Shown here in pieces: positions 39,099-49,613 of a stretch of DNA of 64,000 bases. The stretch spans positions 1,054,001-1,118,000 of the forward strand of contig NZ_FWFO01000001.1 of NCBI RefSeq assembly GCF_900172225.1. Direction: 5' to 3'. Origin of the DNA: Falsiruegeria litorea R37 (GTDB lineage: Bacteria; Pseudomonadota; Alphaproteobacteria; Rhodobacterales; Rhodobacteraceae). The stretch's first letter is position 1, and each line of letters opens with the position of its first letter. A program made the position numbers and the translations under genes. The notes under the pieces were generated by a model. The model was given only the letters and a program-made list of their open reading frames with translations. It searched no databases and was not told the DNA's origin.

Positions 39099-39542
39099 TC
39101 AGTCAAACTTCCGCGACGGTGCCAGCACCATCGCCTCACCAACCAGAACTTTCTTGCCATCAACCGAGCAGTGGCAATCCAGTTTCACGCGGCGTTTGGA
39201 CATCTCGATGTCGACAACCTTGACCTCGGCGTAAACCATGTCACCGGGGCGCACCGGCGCCAGGAACTTGAGCGACTGACCCATATAGACCGTGCCGTGG
39301 CCGGGCAGCTGCTCGCCGATCACGGCCGAGATGAGGCCAGCGGTCAGCATTCCGTGCGCGATGCGGCCCTCAAAGATCGTGTCGCGGGCATAATCATCGT
39401 CCAGATGCACCGGGTTGCGATCCGTGGACACCTGGGCAAACATCTCGATGTCTTCGTCGGTCACCACTTTGCGCAGGTACCGGGTCATGCCCATTTCGAT
39501 GTCTTCAATGCAGATCGTTCCGCGAGGCAGATTGTCCAACAT
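39099..39542 (-). CDS. MaoC-family (R)-specific enoyl-CoA hydratase
   Basis: A 147-residue hot-dog-fold hydratase. The catalytic Asp/His motif is in DRNPVHLDDDYARDTIFEGR, followed by IAHGMLTAGLISAVIGEQLPG. This matches PhaJ-type enzymes that hydrate trans-2-enoyl-CoA to the (R)-3-hydroxy form, used in polyhydroxyalkanoate synthesis or side-chain oxidation. It is a single-domain, single-gene unit. A TTGC-N4-GCAG sequence at 39613-39624, similar to PhaR sites, lies upstream (see findings). Confidence 0.9.
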   Translation of the reverse strand: MLDNLPRGTICIEDIEMGMTRYLRKVVTDEDIEMFAQVSTDRNPVHLDDDYARDTIFEGRIAHGMLTAGLISAVIGEQLPGHGTVYMGQSLKFLAPVRPGDMVYAEVKVVDIEMSKRRVKLDCHCSVDGKKVLVGEAMVLAPSRKFD

Positions 39543-39644
39543 GATGTCCTCTTTTCTGATCGACGCAGCAATAAAACGTTACGCTCTATCGTGATATGGC
39601 AACTTTATTACTTTGCAGGTGCAGAAAATCAAGTTCTTTTTTCG

Positions 39645-40520
39645 TCAGCGCAAACGTCCGATGGTGTAGGTCGGGTTGGATTTTTCTTTTTCCAGATAGT
39701 CGGTTAGCGCCTCTGCGTCCGGGCTGAAGCCAGTTTTTGTTTCCTGTGCGGCCAGTCCGCCCGAGATGAAAAGAGAATCGATCCCTTCGCCCATGCCGCC
39801 AGCAATGTCGGTCAACACGCCGTCGCCGATCGCCAGAATCTCGGAATCAGGAACGTCTTTCCCCAGGCTCGCCAGCCGCCGCCGTGCCAGATCATAGATC
39901 GGCGGATGTGGCTTGCCAAAGTACAGGCTCTCACCGCCCATCTCTGTGTACAGCCGCGCCAGAGCGCCCGCGCACCATTCGCGAATTTCGCCGCGATCGA
40001 CCACGATATCGGGGTTGGCACAGAGCAGTTTCATGCCCTTGGTCTTGGCATAAAGGAAATCCGGGCGGTTCACGTCGGGGTCAGCCATCGGATCAAAGGG
40101 GCCGCAGCAGACGATCCCTTCGGCCTCTTGCAGGGGCACACGTTCGATCTCGACCGGATTTTCCAGCAGGTGCAGCGGCTCAAAGAAGCCCGCATCGCGC
40201 TCCCATTCGCCCATGAAATAAACCTTGTTCCCCACGGTGCCTCGAAACATGGCCGAGCGTGCGCTGTCGCCGCTGGTGGCGATGATGTCATAGGCATCGT
40301 CCGGCACGTTGAACTGGCCCAACTGGCTGGCCACACCCGCACGCGGTTTGGGCGAGTTCGTCACCAACACCACGGTTCCGCCCTTGGCGCGATACTGCTG
40401 CAGGGCGGCAACTGCCTCGGGGTAAGCGGTCACACCGTTGTGGACGCAGCCCCAAAGGTCGACAAAAAGCGCCTGGTAACGGTCGGAAACTTCGGAAAGT
40501 GCGGTGATGATCTGAGACAT
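39645..40520 (-). CDS. HAD superfamily class IIA hydrolase (TIGR01459 type)
   Basis: A 291-residue NagD-like phosphatase family member. Motif I is LFVDLWGCVHNG near residue 19. Motif II is TVVLVTNSPKPR, the C2-type cap spans about residues 85-190, and the final acidic motif is ILAIGDGVLTDIAGG. TIGR01459 proteins are found mainly in alphaproteobacteria and have no proven substrate. The gene stands alone, 102 bases upstream of the MaoC start on the same strand. Confidence 0.9.
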   Translation of the reverse strand: MSQIITALSEVSDRYQALFVDLWGCVHNGVTAYPEAVAALQQYRAKGGTVVLVTNSPKPRAGVASQLGQFNVPDDAYDIIATSGDSARSAMFRGTVGNKVYFMGEWERDAGFFEPLHLLENPVEIERVPLQEAEGIVCCGPFDPMADPDVNRPDFLYAKTKGMKLLCANPDIVVDRGEIREWCAGALARLYTEMGGESLYFGKPHPPIYDLARRRLASLGKDVPDSEILAIGDGVLTDIAGGMGEGIDSLFISGGLAAQETKTGFSPDAEALTDYLEKEKSNPTYTIGRLR

Positions 40521-40800
40521 GAAAGCACCTGATTTTTGCGTGGGTCCACCGGCTTATGCACGAGTTCGGGTTGATTGACCATGATGGTTCTGCGCGGCCG
40601 ACTGCGAGATTCCAGGTCAAATGGACAAGGTCAAAGTTCTTGGATTGTATCAGCGTGCAAACACTGGATTCGAACCGTCAGTTCGACCAAGTCAAATGGA
40701 TATGCCGATACAAGAAATCGGCGACCGAACCATTCACCCTTTCGCAGTTGACCTGCCTTTTTGATCGCCTTAACCGGGTAAAAAGTAAAAGAGAGTGAAA

Positions 40801-41616
40801 ATGAATAAGTCATTGAGAGTTCTGGGGCTGTTGACCGGAATGACGATCCTCACTGCGTGTGGAACGACCTATCAAGTGCCCGAAGTGGCGGACAGCCATA
40901 CATCCACGGCGTCGCGCATGTTCGCCGAAGCCCAATCTGAGCCTGTGCGCAAACCGATCTCTCAGGCAGCTGCAGAGCAGCGCTTCAACCGCGTGGCGCG
41001 GCGGGTGGCCCCTGTGGGGCAAAGTTACTGCAATGCGCTGGCTGAACAGGGGAAAGATGTCGATTGCACGGTAAAGATTGAGATCGACCGCAAGATGGAG
41101 CAGCGCAACGCCTATTTCACGCACGAAGAAACGGGCCCCGTGATCCGACTTTCGATGCCGTTGCTGCAAGACAGCAGAAATGATGACGAGGTCGCATTCG
41201 TCATGTCGCATGAATATGGGCATCTTCTTGGGCAGCATGTCCAAAAGGCGAAACAGCAGGCTTTGGCGGGGGCAGTCATTGTTGGTGTGATAACAGCTGC
41301 AGTTACCGCGCAGGCTGAAATCATCGACAGTTCCCTGATCGGCGCAGGTGTCGGGATCGGCGCGGCTGCGGGCACGTTTGCCTATTCGCAGACCTATGAA
41401 CTCGAAAGCGATACCTTGGGCACCTATATCGCAGATGCGGCCGGATACGATCCGGTAAAAGGGGCGAAGTATTTTGCTCGGCCCGAAGCGGCCCGAACGC
41501 AGGCGGGCAAGTTGTCGTTTTGGGGCACACATCCCCCTGACGAAAAACGTGTTGCCACCGTTCTGGCGACCAAGGATCGCATCGATTCTGGCGTGGCCCT
41601 GCAACAGGTTCAGTAA
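40801..41616 (+). CDS. M48 family metalloprotease lipoprotein
   Basis: A 271-residue lipoprotein. The signal peptide ends in the lipobox LTAC (Cys near residue 20). The zinc motif is HEYGHLLGQH near residue 138, with the third ligand Glu in the ELESDTLGTYIADAAGYDP segment. A hydrophobic hairpin (AGAVIVGVITAAVTA; GAGVGIGAAAGTFA) lies between them, as in Loi/YcaL-type M48 proteins. It probably degrades misfolded outer-membrane proteins (inference from family). The start at 40801 is chosen over GTG at 40795. The 280 bases before it hold no gene; GTCAAATGGA is repeated there 76 bases apart. Confidence 0.9.
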   Translation: MNKSLRVLGLLTGMTILTACGTTYQVPEVADSHTSTASRMFAEAQSEPVRKPISQAAAEQRFNRVARRVAPVGQSYCNALAEQGKDVDCTVKIEIDRKMEQRNAYFTHEETGPVIRLSMPLLQDSRNDDEVAFVMSHEYGHLLGQHVQKAKQQALAGAVIVGVITAAVTAQAEIIDSSLIGAGVGIGAAAGTFAYSQTYELESDTLGTYIADAAGYDPVKGAKYFARPEAARTQAGKLSFWGTHPPDEKRVATVLATKDRIDSGVALQQVQ

Positions 41617-41655
41617 CTCGACACGCGCAAGGCATGATCCGGGGTCAATCCCGCG

Positions 41656-42588
41656 TCATGTCTTGAAATGTTCCAGCGTCTTCCCGGTCCGTTTGAGCAT
41701 CACGCGCCGCAATGCGGTATCATCGCCATAGCCGACGCGATGTGCGATCTCACTTTGGGGCAGGGTGGTCGCGCGTGCCAGCCGAATGGCTTCGGTCACG
41801 CGCAGGGTCTGAACAAAAGTCGTCGGGGTCATCGCGGCCCTTTGCGCCAAACGTCGGGCAAAAGTGCGCGCACCCAGACCCGCAGCCCCTGCCAGTTCGG
41901 CCAGATCAACCTGGCGAGAGATGTTGCGACGCAGAAACAGTTCCGCCTGCTGCAACTGCTGATCCCCGGCCACCAGCGTCGCGACCGAGAGATAGGGCAA
42001 CTGACTGGGGCGACTGTCGGCCATGGTGAAACGTCGGCAATCCTCGGCCAGCGCATAACCGCCGAACCGTTCGATCAAAACCAGCATCAAGTCGATCTGG
42101 GCAAAGGCGGCGCCTGCGGTGATCAGATCCCCATCCTGCCGCACGATCTGCTCTTGATCCAGCCGGGCCTTGGGAAACCGGGCTTTCAGCAGCGGAGCCA
42201 GCCACCAGGTTGTTGTCACCATCCGCCCATCCAACAGCCCGGCGGCGCCAAGGGCAAAACACCCCGAACAGGCCCCTGCAATGGTAACATCGGGACGCGC
42301 CAGCATGCGCAAGCTCTGAGCCAACCGCTCAAAACCCTCGGTGGCCATGGCCTGCTCAAGCTCGGATGGTGTGGCGAGCCCCAAACCGGGCAGGATCACC
42401 AAATCGACGTGAGGGCATTCCGCCAGCGCCCGTTCAGGCGTCAGACTCTGGTGTTTGAACACCACCGGCCCACCACCCAACGAAGCCACGCGATTTGCCG
42501 TGTCCAGCATCTCTTGTGCAATGGCCAAGCTCGACAACTGGCAGGGGGTCGGGTGCAAGATCAGAGTGCGAAGTGTCATCTTGTCCAT
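41656..42588 (-). CDS. GlxA-family AraC-type transcriptional regulator
   Basis: A 310-residue regulator with an N-terminal DJ-1/PfpI-like domain (residues 5-180, including AGACSGCFALGAAGLLDGR) and a C-terminal AraC helix-turn-helix pair (ARRLAQRAAMTPTTFVQTLR; SEIAHRVGYGDDTALRRVM). GlxA regulators sense metabolites such as glycine betaine, carnitine or arginine. It is divergent from a GFA-family gene with a perfect 5-5 palindrome between them. Confidence 0.9.
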   Translation of the reverse strand: MDKMTLRTLILHPTPCQLSSLAIAQEMLDTANRVASLGGGPVVFKHQSLTPERALAECPHVDLVILPGLGLATPSELEQAMATEGFERLAQSLRMLARPDVTIAGACSGCFALGAAGLLDGRMVTTTWWLAPLLKARFPKARLDQEQIVRQDGDLITAGAAFAQIDLMLVLIERFGGYALAEDCRRFTMADSRPSQLPYLSVATLVAGDQQLQQAELFLRRNISRQVDLAELAGAAGLGARTFARRLAQRAAMTPTTFVQTLRVTEAIRLARATTLPQSEIAHRVGYGDDTALRRVMLKRTGKTLEHFKT

Positions 42589-42602
42589 AGTGGTATGAAA
42601 AA

Positions 42603-42616
42603 TGTCATTTATGACA
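42603..42616. promoter_or_regulatory. Palindrome between GlxA-type regulator and GFA gene, candidate operator
   Basis: TGTCATTTATGACA, two 5-base arms separated by four bases, lies 14 bases upstream of the regulator start and 63 bases upstream of the GFA start. Confidence 0.4.
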
Positions 42617-42679
42617 CTGCCAATATCTCTGGCGTGTGTCCATGCTTCATTCGTCGGAACGAGATGGGAGACACTTCAG

Positions 42680-43090
42680 ATGACACAAACAGGGGGCTGT
42701 TTTTGCGGCGCACTTCGATATGAGGTGACGGGCAAGCCGATGCTCAAGGCGCAATGCCATTGCCGCGCCTGCCAACATATAACGGGCGGCGCGCCCAACC
42801 TTTTCATGGTTCTGCCCAAGGATGCCTTTCACTATACCCAAGGTGTACCCAAAACCTTTCAGCGGTCAGATCATCCGGCGCGGGTGACACGCGAGTTCTG
42901 CGGTGACTGCGGCACGCATCTGATCTCGTGCCGTCCTGGCTTGGATGCGGCGATCCTCAAGATCGGCACATTGGATGATCCAAGTACCTACAAGGGGCCA
43001 AAGATGTCGATCTACGTGGCCGAGGCGCAGCCGTTCCATCACGTCCCGGCCGAGCTTCCGGCATTCGAAGGATACCCGCCAACCGGCTGA
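42680..43090 (+). CDS. GFA family protein (glutathione-dependent formaldehyde-activating-like)
   Basis: A 136-residue zinc protein of the GFA fold. The Cys sets GGCFCGALRYE, AQCHCRACQHITGG and REFCGDCGTHL supply two zinc sites. Most GFA-family proteins do not work on formaldehyde, so the reaction is open. The start at 42680 gives MTQTGGCFCG; upstream in-frame codons overlap the intergenic palindrome. It is divergent from the GlxA-type regulator. Confidence 0.88.
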   Translation: MTQTGGCFCGALRYEVTGKPMLKAQCHCRACQHITGGAPNLFMVLPKDAFHYTQGVPKTFQRSDHPARVTREFCGDCGTHLISCRPGLDAAILKIGTLDDPSTYKGPKMSIYVAEAQPFHHVPAELPAFEGYPPTG

Positions 43091-43144
43091 TCCCTTCTTT
43101 CCTCGCGCTCTCAATATCCCAGAACGTGAGCGAGAGCCTTGCAA

Positions 43145-43174
43145 GAAAAAAGGCGCCCGACCAGGGGCGCCTTT
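43145..43174 (-). terminator. Intrinsic terminator of ppaC
   Basis: AAAGGCGCCC/GGGCGCCTTT form a 10-bp perfect stem with a 6-base loop and, on the minus strand, a T run. It lies 23 bases after the ppaC stop. Confidence 0.92.
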
Positions 43175-43196
43175 GAAACAGTCAAAACGGAACAGA

Positions 43197-44117
43197 TCAG
43201 ACCTTGAGGTTCGGAATGATCTGCTTCTTGCGGCTCATGATGCCGGGCAGAACAACGGCGTCGCCATCGACCGACGCACCAAAGCTCTTTTCCGCGACGC
43301 CTTTGACCAGATCGTTGGGGACCAGCAGGGTGGCCTCTTCGTTCAGAATGTCGACCACGAACAGCAGAACCTGATCCACGCCGTCTTCGCCCGCAACCGA
43401 GGTCATCGAGTCCATCAGGGACGCTTTGCGGTCCAGCACAACGCCGGGCGCGGTGGTTTCCAGAACGGACACTCGGAACTTGGTGCTGTCGACTTCGTAT
43501 TCCTTGCTGTCCATGCGGATCAATTCAGCATCCGAGAACGACGAGACGTCCGATTTGGCGGCGAACATGTCAGCGGCATAGGTCGAGACGTCCAGGCCCA
43601 GATCGGCTGCCAGCTTCTCGGCCACGGCGCGGTCGTGATCGGTGGTGGTGGGCGAGCGGAATTCCAGCGTGTCGGACAGGATGCAGGTCAGCGCTGCGCC
43701 CTTGATGGCCTCGGGCATCTTGGCGGCATCATCACCCATCAGGTCGATCATGATGGTGGCGGTGCAGGCCAGCTGACGGATGGTGATGTTGATCGGGCCT
43801 TTGGTTTTCAGGCCACCCACCAGCGCGTGGTGGTCAATGATCTCGTGCACGTCGGCGCCGTTGATGTTTTCCGGCAGCTCGGCAGGGTTGTTGGTGTCGA
43901 CCACGACACAGGCCTGGCCATCGGCCACATCGGCGATGATTTCAGGCTTTTCGAGGTTCCAGCGCTCCAGCATGAAGGCCGCTTCGGTGTTGGGTTCACC
44001 CAGCAGGACCGGCTTGGCGTCGACGCCTTTGATTTCGTTCAGGTACCAGGCCCAGACGATGGGCGAGCCGGTGGAATCCGTGTCGGGGGATTTATGTCCA
44101 AATACAAGGGTGGTCAT
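43197..44117 (-). CDS. ppaC: Manganese-dependent inorganic pyrophosphatase (family II, DHH)
   Basis: A 306-residue two-domain enzyme that hydrolyses pyrophosphate. The N-terminal DHH domain has FGHKSPDTDSTGSPIVWAW, VVDTNNPAELPENI and the name-giving EIIDHHALVGGL. The C-terminal DHHA2 domain ends with VLPGIMSRKKQIIPNL. No CBS insert is present. It lies downstream of the TraB gene on the same strand, 99 bases away. Confidence 0.95.
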   Translation of the reverse strand: MTTLVFGHKSPDTDSTGSPIVWAWYLNEIKGVDAKPVLLGEPNTEAAFMLERWNLEKPEIIADVADGQACVVVDTNNPAELPENINGADVHEIIDHHALVGGLKTKGPINITIRQLACTATIMIDLMGDDAAKMPEAIKGAALTCILSDTLEFRSPTTTDHDRAVAEKLAADLGLDVSTYAADMFAAKSDVSSFSDAELIRMDSKEYEVDSTKFRVSVLETTAPGVVLDRKASLMDSMTSVAGEDGVDQVLLFVVDILNEEATLLVPNDLVKGVAEKSFGASVDGDAVVLPGIMSRKKQIIPNLKV

Positions 44118-44216
44118 GACTGCGTCCTGCGATTTGCGAATTTTGCGGCCTTATAGGCTGGGTCGGGGGCGATGTCACGCAGGCAGAGACGACCTGCGGC
44201 ACATGGTCTACGAGCT

Positions 44217-45203
44217 TTAGAACGAGGCCCGCTTCAGAGTGTATCCGCGCTTATGCAACAGGTTGAGCACCCCGTTGCGCCCCGGCAGATGCGCGGCCCC
44301 GACGGCCACCACCAGATTGTTTCCTTTGGTGCGCGCAATGACGGGCATCCAGGCCTTGTTGCGCCGGTCCAGCAGCAGGGTGTCAAACTGTCTGAGCAGC
44401 CGCACAACTTCGGACCTCGGGATGTCGATGTCACGGTACATCGTCCATTCCTTGATCAGCAGCGCCTCGGCTAGGGTTTCGCCGAAATAGGCGTTTCTTT
44501 GCGTCACGACCTGATCGTCGATATTCAGATCGCTGGCCAGATCCAGTTCGAGCAACTTGGCTTGGTCCCGAATTGGTTGCAGCGCAAGCGAGCGCATGCC
44601 GTCCATCGACAATTCCAGTGATCCGATGGGGATGCGGTTGCGGATGGCCAACTCCTCGATCCGGTCATCAAGGCCCGAGTAAGCCGCGAACCCTCGACCG
44701 CCACAGCCGCTTTGCGCCAGGGACAATGACAGATACCAGGGCTGGATCTGTGCTGTTTGCTCCGGTTCATACCCCTGCTGCTTCATCCGATGGCTCAGGT
44801 CGGCCCAAGCCGTTTCAGACATCATCTGAGGCAGAGTGGGCCCCTTGGTGATCAGCAGCAGAGCGCGATTGTCGAGCAGCGCCTTTTCCATCTTGGCCAG
44901 CTCCACTCTTGTCACCTCTAGCAACACGGCGTCGGCTTGCTCGATCACTGGGCGCAGGGTGCGCATGATGGCGCGCATCCGGCTGTCCCCGGTATGTTGG
45001 GTGCCAATCACATGGATGCGCTTTTTTCCTTTGCTGGCAATCCAATGGTTGCCATAGGCAAAGGGAACCTTGGCAATCTCGCGTTGCAACCGTTCTTGAG
45101 CTTCGGGCGTCAGCCTGTCCCGCAAATCTGTGCCCCGGCATTGAGCTGCTGCGACCGAGGCCGAGGTCAGGCAGAACAGTACAAAGACAAACAAGCGCAG
45201 CAT
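44217..45203 (-). CDS. TraB/GumN family exported protein
   Basis: A 328-residue protein with a signal peptide (residues 1-20). The conserved GTQHTGDSRM near residue 67, an LLEV segment, and GAAHLPGRNGVLNLL near the C terminus are the landmark motifs of TraB/GumN (PF01963). They contain the two His-type motifs of the proposed metalloprotease site. The fold is related to Tiki and EreA, so hydrolase activity is plausible but unproven. Confidence 0.88.
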   Translation of the reverse strand: MLRLFVFVLFCLTSASVAAAQCRGTDLRDRLTPEAQERLQREIAKVPFAYGNHWIASKGKKRIHVIGTQHTGDSRMRAIMRTLRPVIEQADAVLLEVTRVELAKMEKALLDNRALLLITKGPTLPQMMSETAWADLSHRMKQQGYEPEQTAQIQPWYLSLSLAQSGCGGRGFAAYSGLDDRIEELAIRNRIPIGSLELSMDGMRSLALQPIRDQAKLLELDLASDLNIDDQVVTQRNAYFGETLAEALLIKEWTMYRDIDIPRSEVVRLLRQFDTLLLDRRNKAWMPVIARTKGNNLVVAVGAAHLPGRNGVLNLLHKRGYTLKRASF

Positions 45204-45318
45204 AAAGCGCCCCTTTAATCAATTCGGTACCTTTGACTTTAGGCACTTGAAGGGGGGAGGCAAGGCCAAGCGATCAAAGGCGATTGTGAAGGATCGGGGC
45301 TGTCCCTAGAATGATACA

Positions 45319-45990
45319 ATGGAGCGCGAACAGGAACTCTATCCACCGATCAAGGCGCTGCTCGAGGGGCAGGGGTATGAGGTCAAAGGCGAGGTCGGCG
45401 CGGCCGACGTCATGGCTTGTCGTGGCAGCGAGCCGCCGGTGATTGTCGAGCTGAAACTGCGCTTTTCGCTCAGCTTGTTTCATCAGGCGATCACGCGCTT
45501 GTCTGTTACGGATCTGGTTTACGTGGCTGTTACGCGGCCTACCGGGCGTACGGCGCGGCGTGCGCTCAAGGACAATCTGGCAATGTGTCGTCGTCTAGGT
45601 CTGGGGTTGATCACGGTCCGCGACGACGGCCGGGCCGAGGTGCATTGCGATCCGGGGCCTTATGCGCCGCGCAAATCCAAGAAGCGGACTCAGCGGCTGC
45701 TGCGCGAGTTCAACCGTCTCGAAGGGGACCCCAACGCGGGTGGGGCCACGCGGCATGGGATTGTGACGGCCTATCGCCAGGATGCGTTGCGCTGTGCCGC
45801 CTATTTGGCCGAAAACGGTGCGGCCAAGGGATCGGTTGTAGCGCAGGCCACCGGGGTGACCAAGGCCACCACGCTGATGCGCGACAATCACTATGGTTGG
45901 TTCGAAAAGGTTGAAAAGGGCGTCTATGCCCTTACTTCGGTCGGGTCCGAGGGGCTGATTCACTGGGCTTACAGCTGGGAAGCGGAATAA
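45319..45990 (+). CDS. DUF2161 family protein, PD-(D/E)xK nuclease-like
   Basis: A 223-residue protein. YPPIKALLEGQGYEVKGEVG, AADVMACRG and PPVIVELKLRFS form a PD-(D/E)xK-type core (Asp, then Glu-x-Lys) within the first 60 residues. The C-terminal third (AAYLAENGAAKGSVVAQATG, then VTKATTLMRDNHYGWF) looks like a helix-turn-helix DNA-binding part. The family is named DUF2161 and has no proven role. There is no methylase or toxin partner beside it, so it is not a typical restriction unit. Confidence 0.85.
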   Translation: MEREQELYPPIKALLEGQGYEVKGEVGAADVMACRGSEPPVIVELKLRFSLSLFHQAITRLSVTDLVYVAVTRPTGRTARRALKDNLAMCRRLGLGLITVRDDGRAEVHCDPGPYAPRKSKKRTQRLLREFNRLEGDPNAGGATRHGIVTAYRQDALRCAAYLAENGAAKGSVVAQATGVTKATTLMRDNHYGWFEKVEKGVYALTSVGSEGLIHWAYSWEAE

Positions 45991-46014
45991 ATTCAAAAAA
46001 TCTGCATCCAGACG

Positions 46015-46043
46015 TTGACTCGGAAAAACCATCTGCCTAGCTA
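46015..46043 (+). promoter_or_regulatory. Putative groES-groEL promoter
   Basis: TTGACT (46015-46020) and TAGCTA (46038-46043) are 17 bases apart. The start site would fall just at the CIRCE operator. The -10 box is a weak match. Confidence 0.5.
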
Positions 46044-46050
46044 TTGCTCG

Positions 46051-46077
46051 TTAGCACTCAACTAGGGTGAGTGATAA
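46051..46077 (+). promoter_or_regulatory. CIRCE operator for HrcA
   Basis: TTAGCACTC, a 9-base spacer, then GAGTGATAA. This matches the CIRCE consensus TTAGCACTC-N9-GAGTGCTAA except for one base in the right arm. It lies 65 bases before the groES start. HrcA binding here represses groE until heat stress draws GroEL away. Confidence 0.93.
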
Positions 46078-46142
46078 CGGTCACGCGCAAGGGAGCGCGG
46101 GGACCGTAAGGAAACGAACTTTGAGCTTAAGGAGCTGCAAAG

Positions 46143-46430
46143 ATGGCATTGAAACCGCTTCATGACCGCGTACTGGTTCGCCGTACCGAAAGCGAAGAAA
46201 AAACCGCGGGCGGCCTGATCATCCCCGATTCCGCAAAAGAAAAGCCCAGCGAAGGCGTTGTTGTAGCGACCGGTGAAGGCGCGCGCAAAGACAGCGGCGA
46301 GCTGATCGCCATGGCTGTTTCGGCTGGCGACAAGATCCTGTTCGGCAAGTGGTCGGGCACCGAGGTCAACGTCGACGGCGAAGAGCTGCTGATGATGAAA
46401 GAAAGCGACATCATGGGGATCATCGAGTAA
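46143..46430 (+). CDS. groES: Co-chaperonin GroES
   Basis: A 95-residue lid of the chaperonin. It starts [20 protein letters not shown], with the mobile loop [18 protein letters not shown] near residues 20-37 and the C-terminal [15 protein letters not shown] lies upstream. It is cotranscribed with groEL under the CIRCE operator. Confidence 0.98.
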   Translation: MALKPLHDRVLVRRTESEEKTAGGLIIPDSAKEKPSEGVVVATGEGARKDSGELIAMAVSAGDKILFGKWSGTEVNVDGEELLMMKESDIMGIIE

Positions 46431-46448
46431 GCCATCCGGCTTCTCTGA

Positions 46449-48131
<1,683 letters not shown>

Positions 48132-48156
48132 TCTGCCGAGCCATTGTGCTAAAAGA

Positions 48157-48184
48157 AGGGGTCACCAATTGGTGGCCCCTTTTT
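48157..48184 (+). terminator. Intrinsic terminator of groESL
   Basis: AGGGGTCACC pairs with GGTGGCCCCT (ten pairs, one G-U) around an AATT loop, followed by five T. It lies 25 bases after the groEL stop. Confidence 0.9.
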
Positions 48185-48210
48185 GTTCACAGTATCAAGG
48201 TATTAGTGCG

Positions 48211-48678
48211 ATGCCGCCGCTTACGTCCGCCGCCTTTCCCCAACACGTTGATTCGCTATTGCGTGCCGCCTTTGACGGAGAGGACGAGGCCGCATTGGTG
48301 CATGCCTTGCGCGCGGATAGGGATATGGCCGCTGAACTGACAGTTACCGAAGGTGACAAGCTTGTAGGGTATGCCGCTTTGTCCTGGATGAAACGGCCGT
48401 CGGGGTGGGTTTGCCTTGCACCTGTCGCGGTTGAACCTTCGCGACAGCGGCGTGGAATTGGTGGAAAGCTGATGAAGTCGGTGCAGCATTGGATATCTGA
48501 ACGTGACTTGACCGCTGTGGTGTTGGGAGATCCCAATTACTATGGCAAGCGCGGGTTCTCATCGGCGCGAGCTCAGAACCTGATCTCTCCATATCCGATT
48601 GAGCATACCCTGCTGGCAGGGCCGGGTAAGGGGGCGCCAAAAGAGACACTGACTTACCCGTCGGCGTTTGATGCATGA
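48211..48678 (+). CDS. GNAT family N-acetyltransferase
   Basis: A 155-residue acetyltransferase of the YhbS type. The acetyl-CoA motif A is VAVEPSRQRRGIGGKLMKSV near residue 75, and VVLGDPNYYGKRGF is the downstream strand and Tyr region. The substrate is unknown. The start at 48211 is used because earlier in-frame starts fall inside the groEL terminator. Confidence 0.87.
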   Translation: MPPLTSAAFPQHVDSLLRAAFDGEDEAALVHALRADRDMAAELTVTEGDKLVGYAALSWMKRPSGWVCLAPVAVEPSRQRRGIGGKLMKSVQHWISERDLTAVVLGDPNYYGKRGFSSARAQNLISPYPIEHTLLAGPGKGAPKETLTYPSAFDA

Positions 48679-48733
48679 GGCGGTGACACAGTTTTGAGTG
48701 TCGCCTTGCGCCTGGTCGGGGTATGCCGGACCT

Positions 48734-49573
48734 ATGCGCTTGTTTTTACTCACTGCACTGACCATGGTCGCTTTTGCGGCCAACTCAATCCTTAATCGAT
48801 TTGCTGTCGACAGCGATGCGGTCGATCCTGGCAGCTTTGCGATCGTTCGGGTGTTGGCCGGTGCTGTGACGCTGGCGGGGCTTGTCTTGTTGCGTCGTGG
48901 GCAGATGGAGTTTCTGTCGGCGCGGCGCCTGGCAGGGGGCGGTTCGCTGTCTTTGTACCTGATCGGGTTTTCGCTGGCTTATCTGACGTTGGATGCAGGG
49001 GCAGGGGCGCTGATCCTTTTTGGCGTTGTGCAAATGACGATGTTTGCCGTGACCTCTTTGACCGGCGCACCTCCTTCAGGGCGGCAGTTGATCGGGGCTG
49101 GCGTGGCCTTTGCGGGGCTGGCCTGGGTGCTCTGGCCCAGTGAGGGGGCACTGGTTGACCCAACTGGGGCGGCGTTGATGACGGCTGCTGGAATCGGCTG
49201 GGGCATCTACACGCTGGTCGGACGACTGGAAAAGGACGCCTTGTCAGGAACGGCTGCGAACTTTGTCGTGGCCCTGCCGGTGACAGTGGGCGGTATTCTT
49301 GTCATTACCAGCGACCGCTATTTGTCGACAGAAGGTGTGGCGCTGGCCGTCATCTCGGGCGCGGTGACATCGGGTCTTGGGTACGCGCTGTGGTATCGCG
49401 TTTTGCCGCATCTTGCGACGGCTGTCGCTGGGACAGTACAACTGAGCGTCCCGATCATCGCGCTGCTGTCTGGCTCCCTTTTGTTGGGCGAGGCTTTGTC
49501 GATGGATCTGGCGCTTGGGGCTTTGCTGGTTCTGGGCGGGATCGCATTGGCCAGTTTGAAGCCCAATTCGTGA
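48734..49573 (+). CDS. EamA/DMT family transporter
   Basis: A 279-residue membrane protein with ten predicted helices in two EamA halves (FAANSILNRFAVDSDAVDPG near the N terminus; AAGIGWGIYTLVGR opening the second half; SGLGYALWYRVLPHL). The family exports amino acids, nucleobases or other small metabolites; the substrate here is unknown. The start at 48734 opens the first helix directly. Confidence 0.88.
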   Translation: MRLFLLTALTMVAFAANSILNRFAVDSDAVDPGSFAIVRVLAGAVTLAGLVLLRRGQMEFLSARRLAGGGSLSLYLIGFSLAYLTLDAGAGALILFGVVQMTMFAVTSLTGAPPSGRQLIGAGVAFAGLAWVLWPSEGALVDPTGAALMTAAGIGWGIYTLVGRLEKDALSGTAANFVVALPVTVGGILVITSDRYLSTEGVALAVISGAVTSGLGYALWYRVLPHLATAVAGTVQLSVPIIALLSGSLLLGEALSMDLALGALLVLGGIALASLKPNS

Positions 49574-49613
49574 CGTGCTTTTCCCGTCTGGTAAATCAGA
49601 GTAAGCAGAACAC

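Noticed and set aside
40660-40690. tRNA-like T-loop (GGTTCGAATCC on the minus strand)
   Set aside because: The flanking bases do not form a 5-bp T stem, and no acceptor, D or anticodon arms can be folded around it.
45319-45990. Restriction-type nuclease gene
   Set aside because: The PD-(D/E)xK-like core is real, but there is no methylase, helicase or specificity gene beside it, and DUF2161 proteins are common in core genomes of the group.
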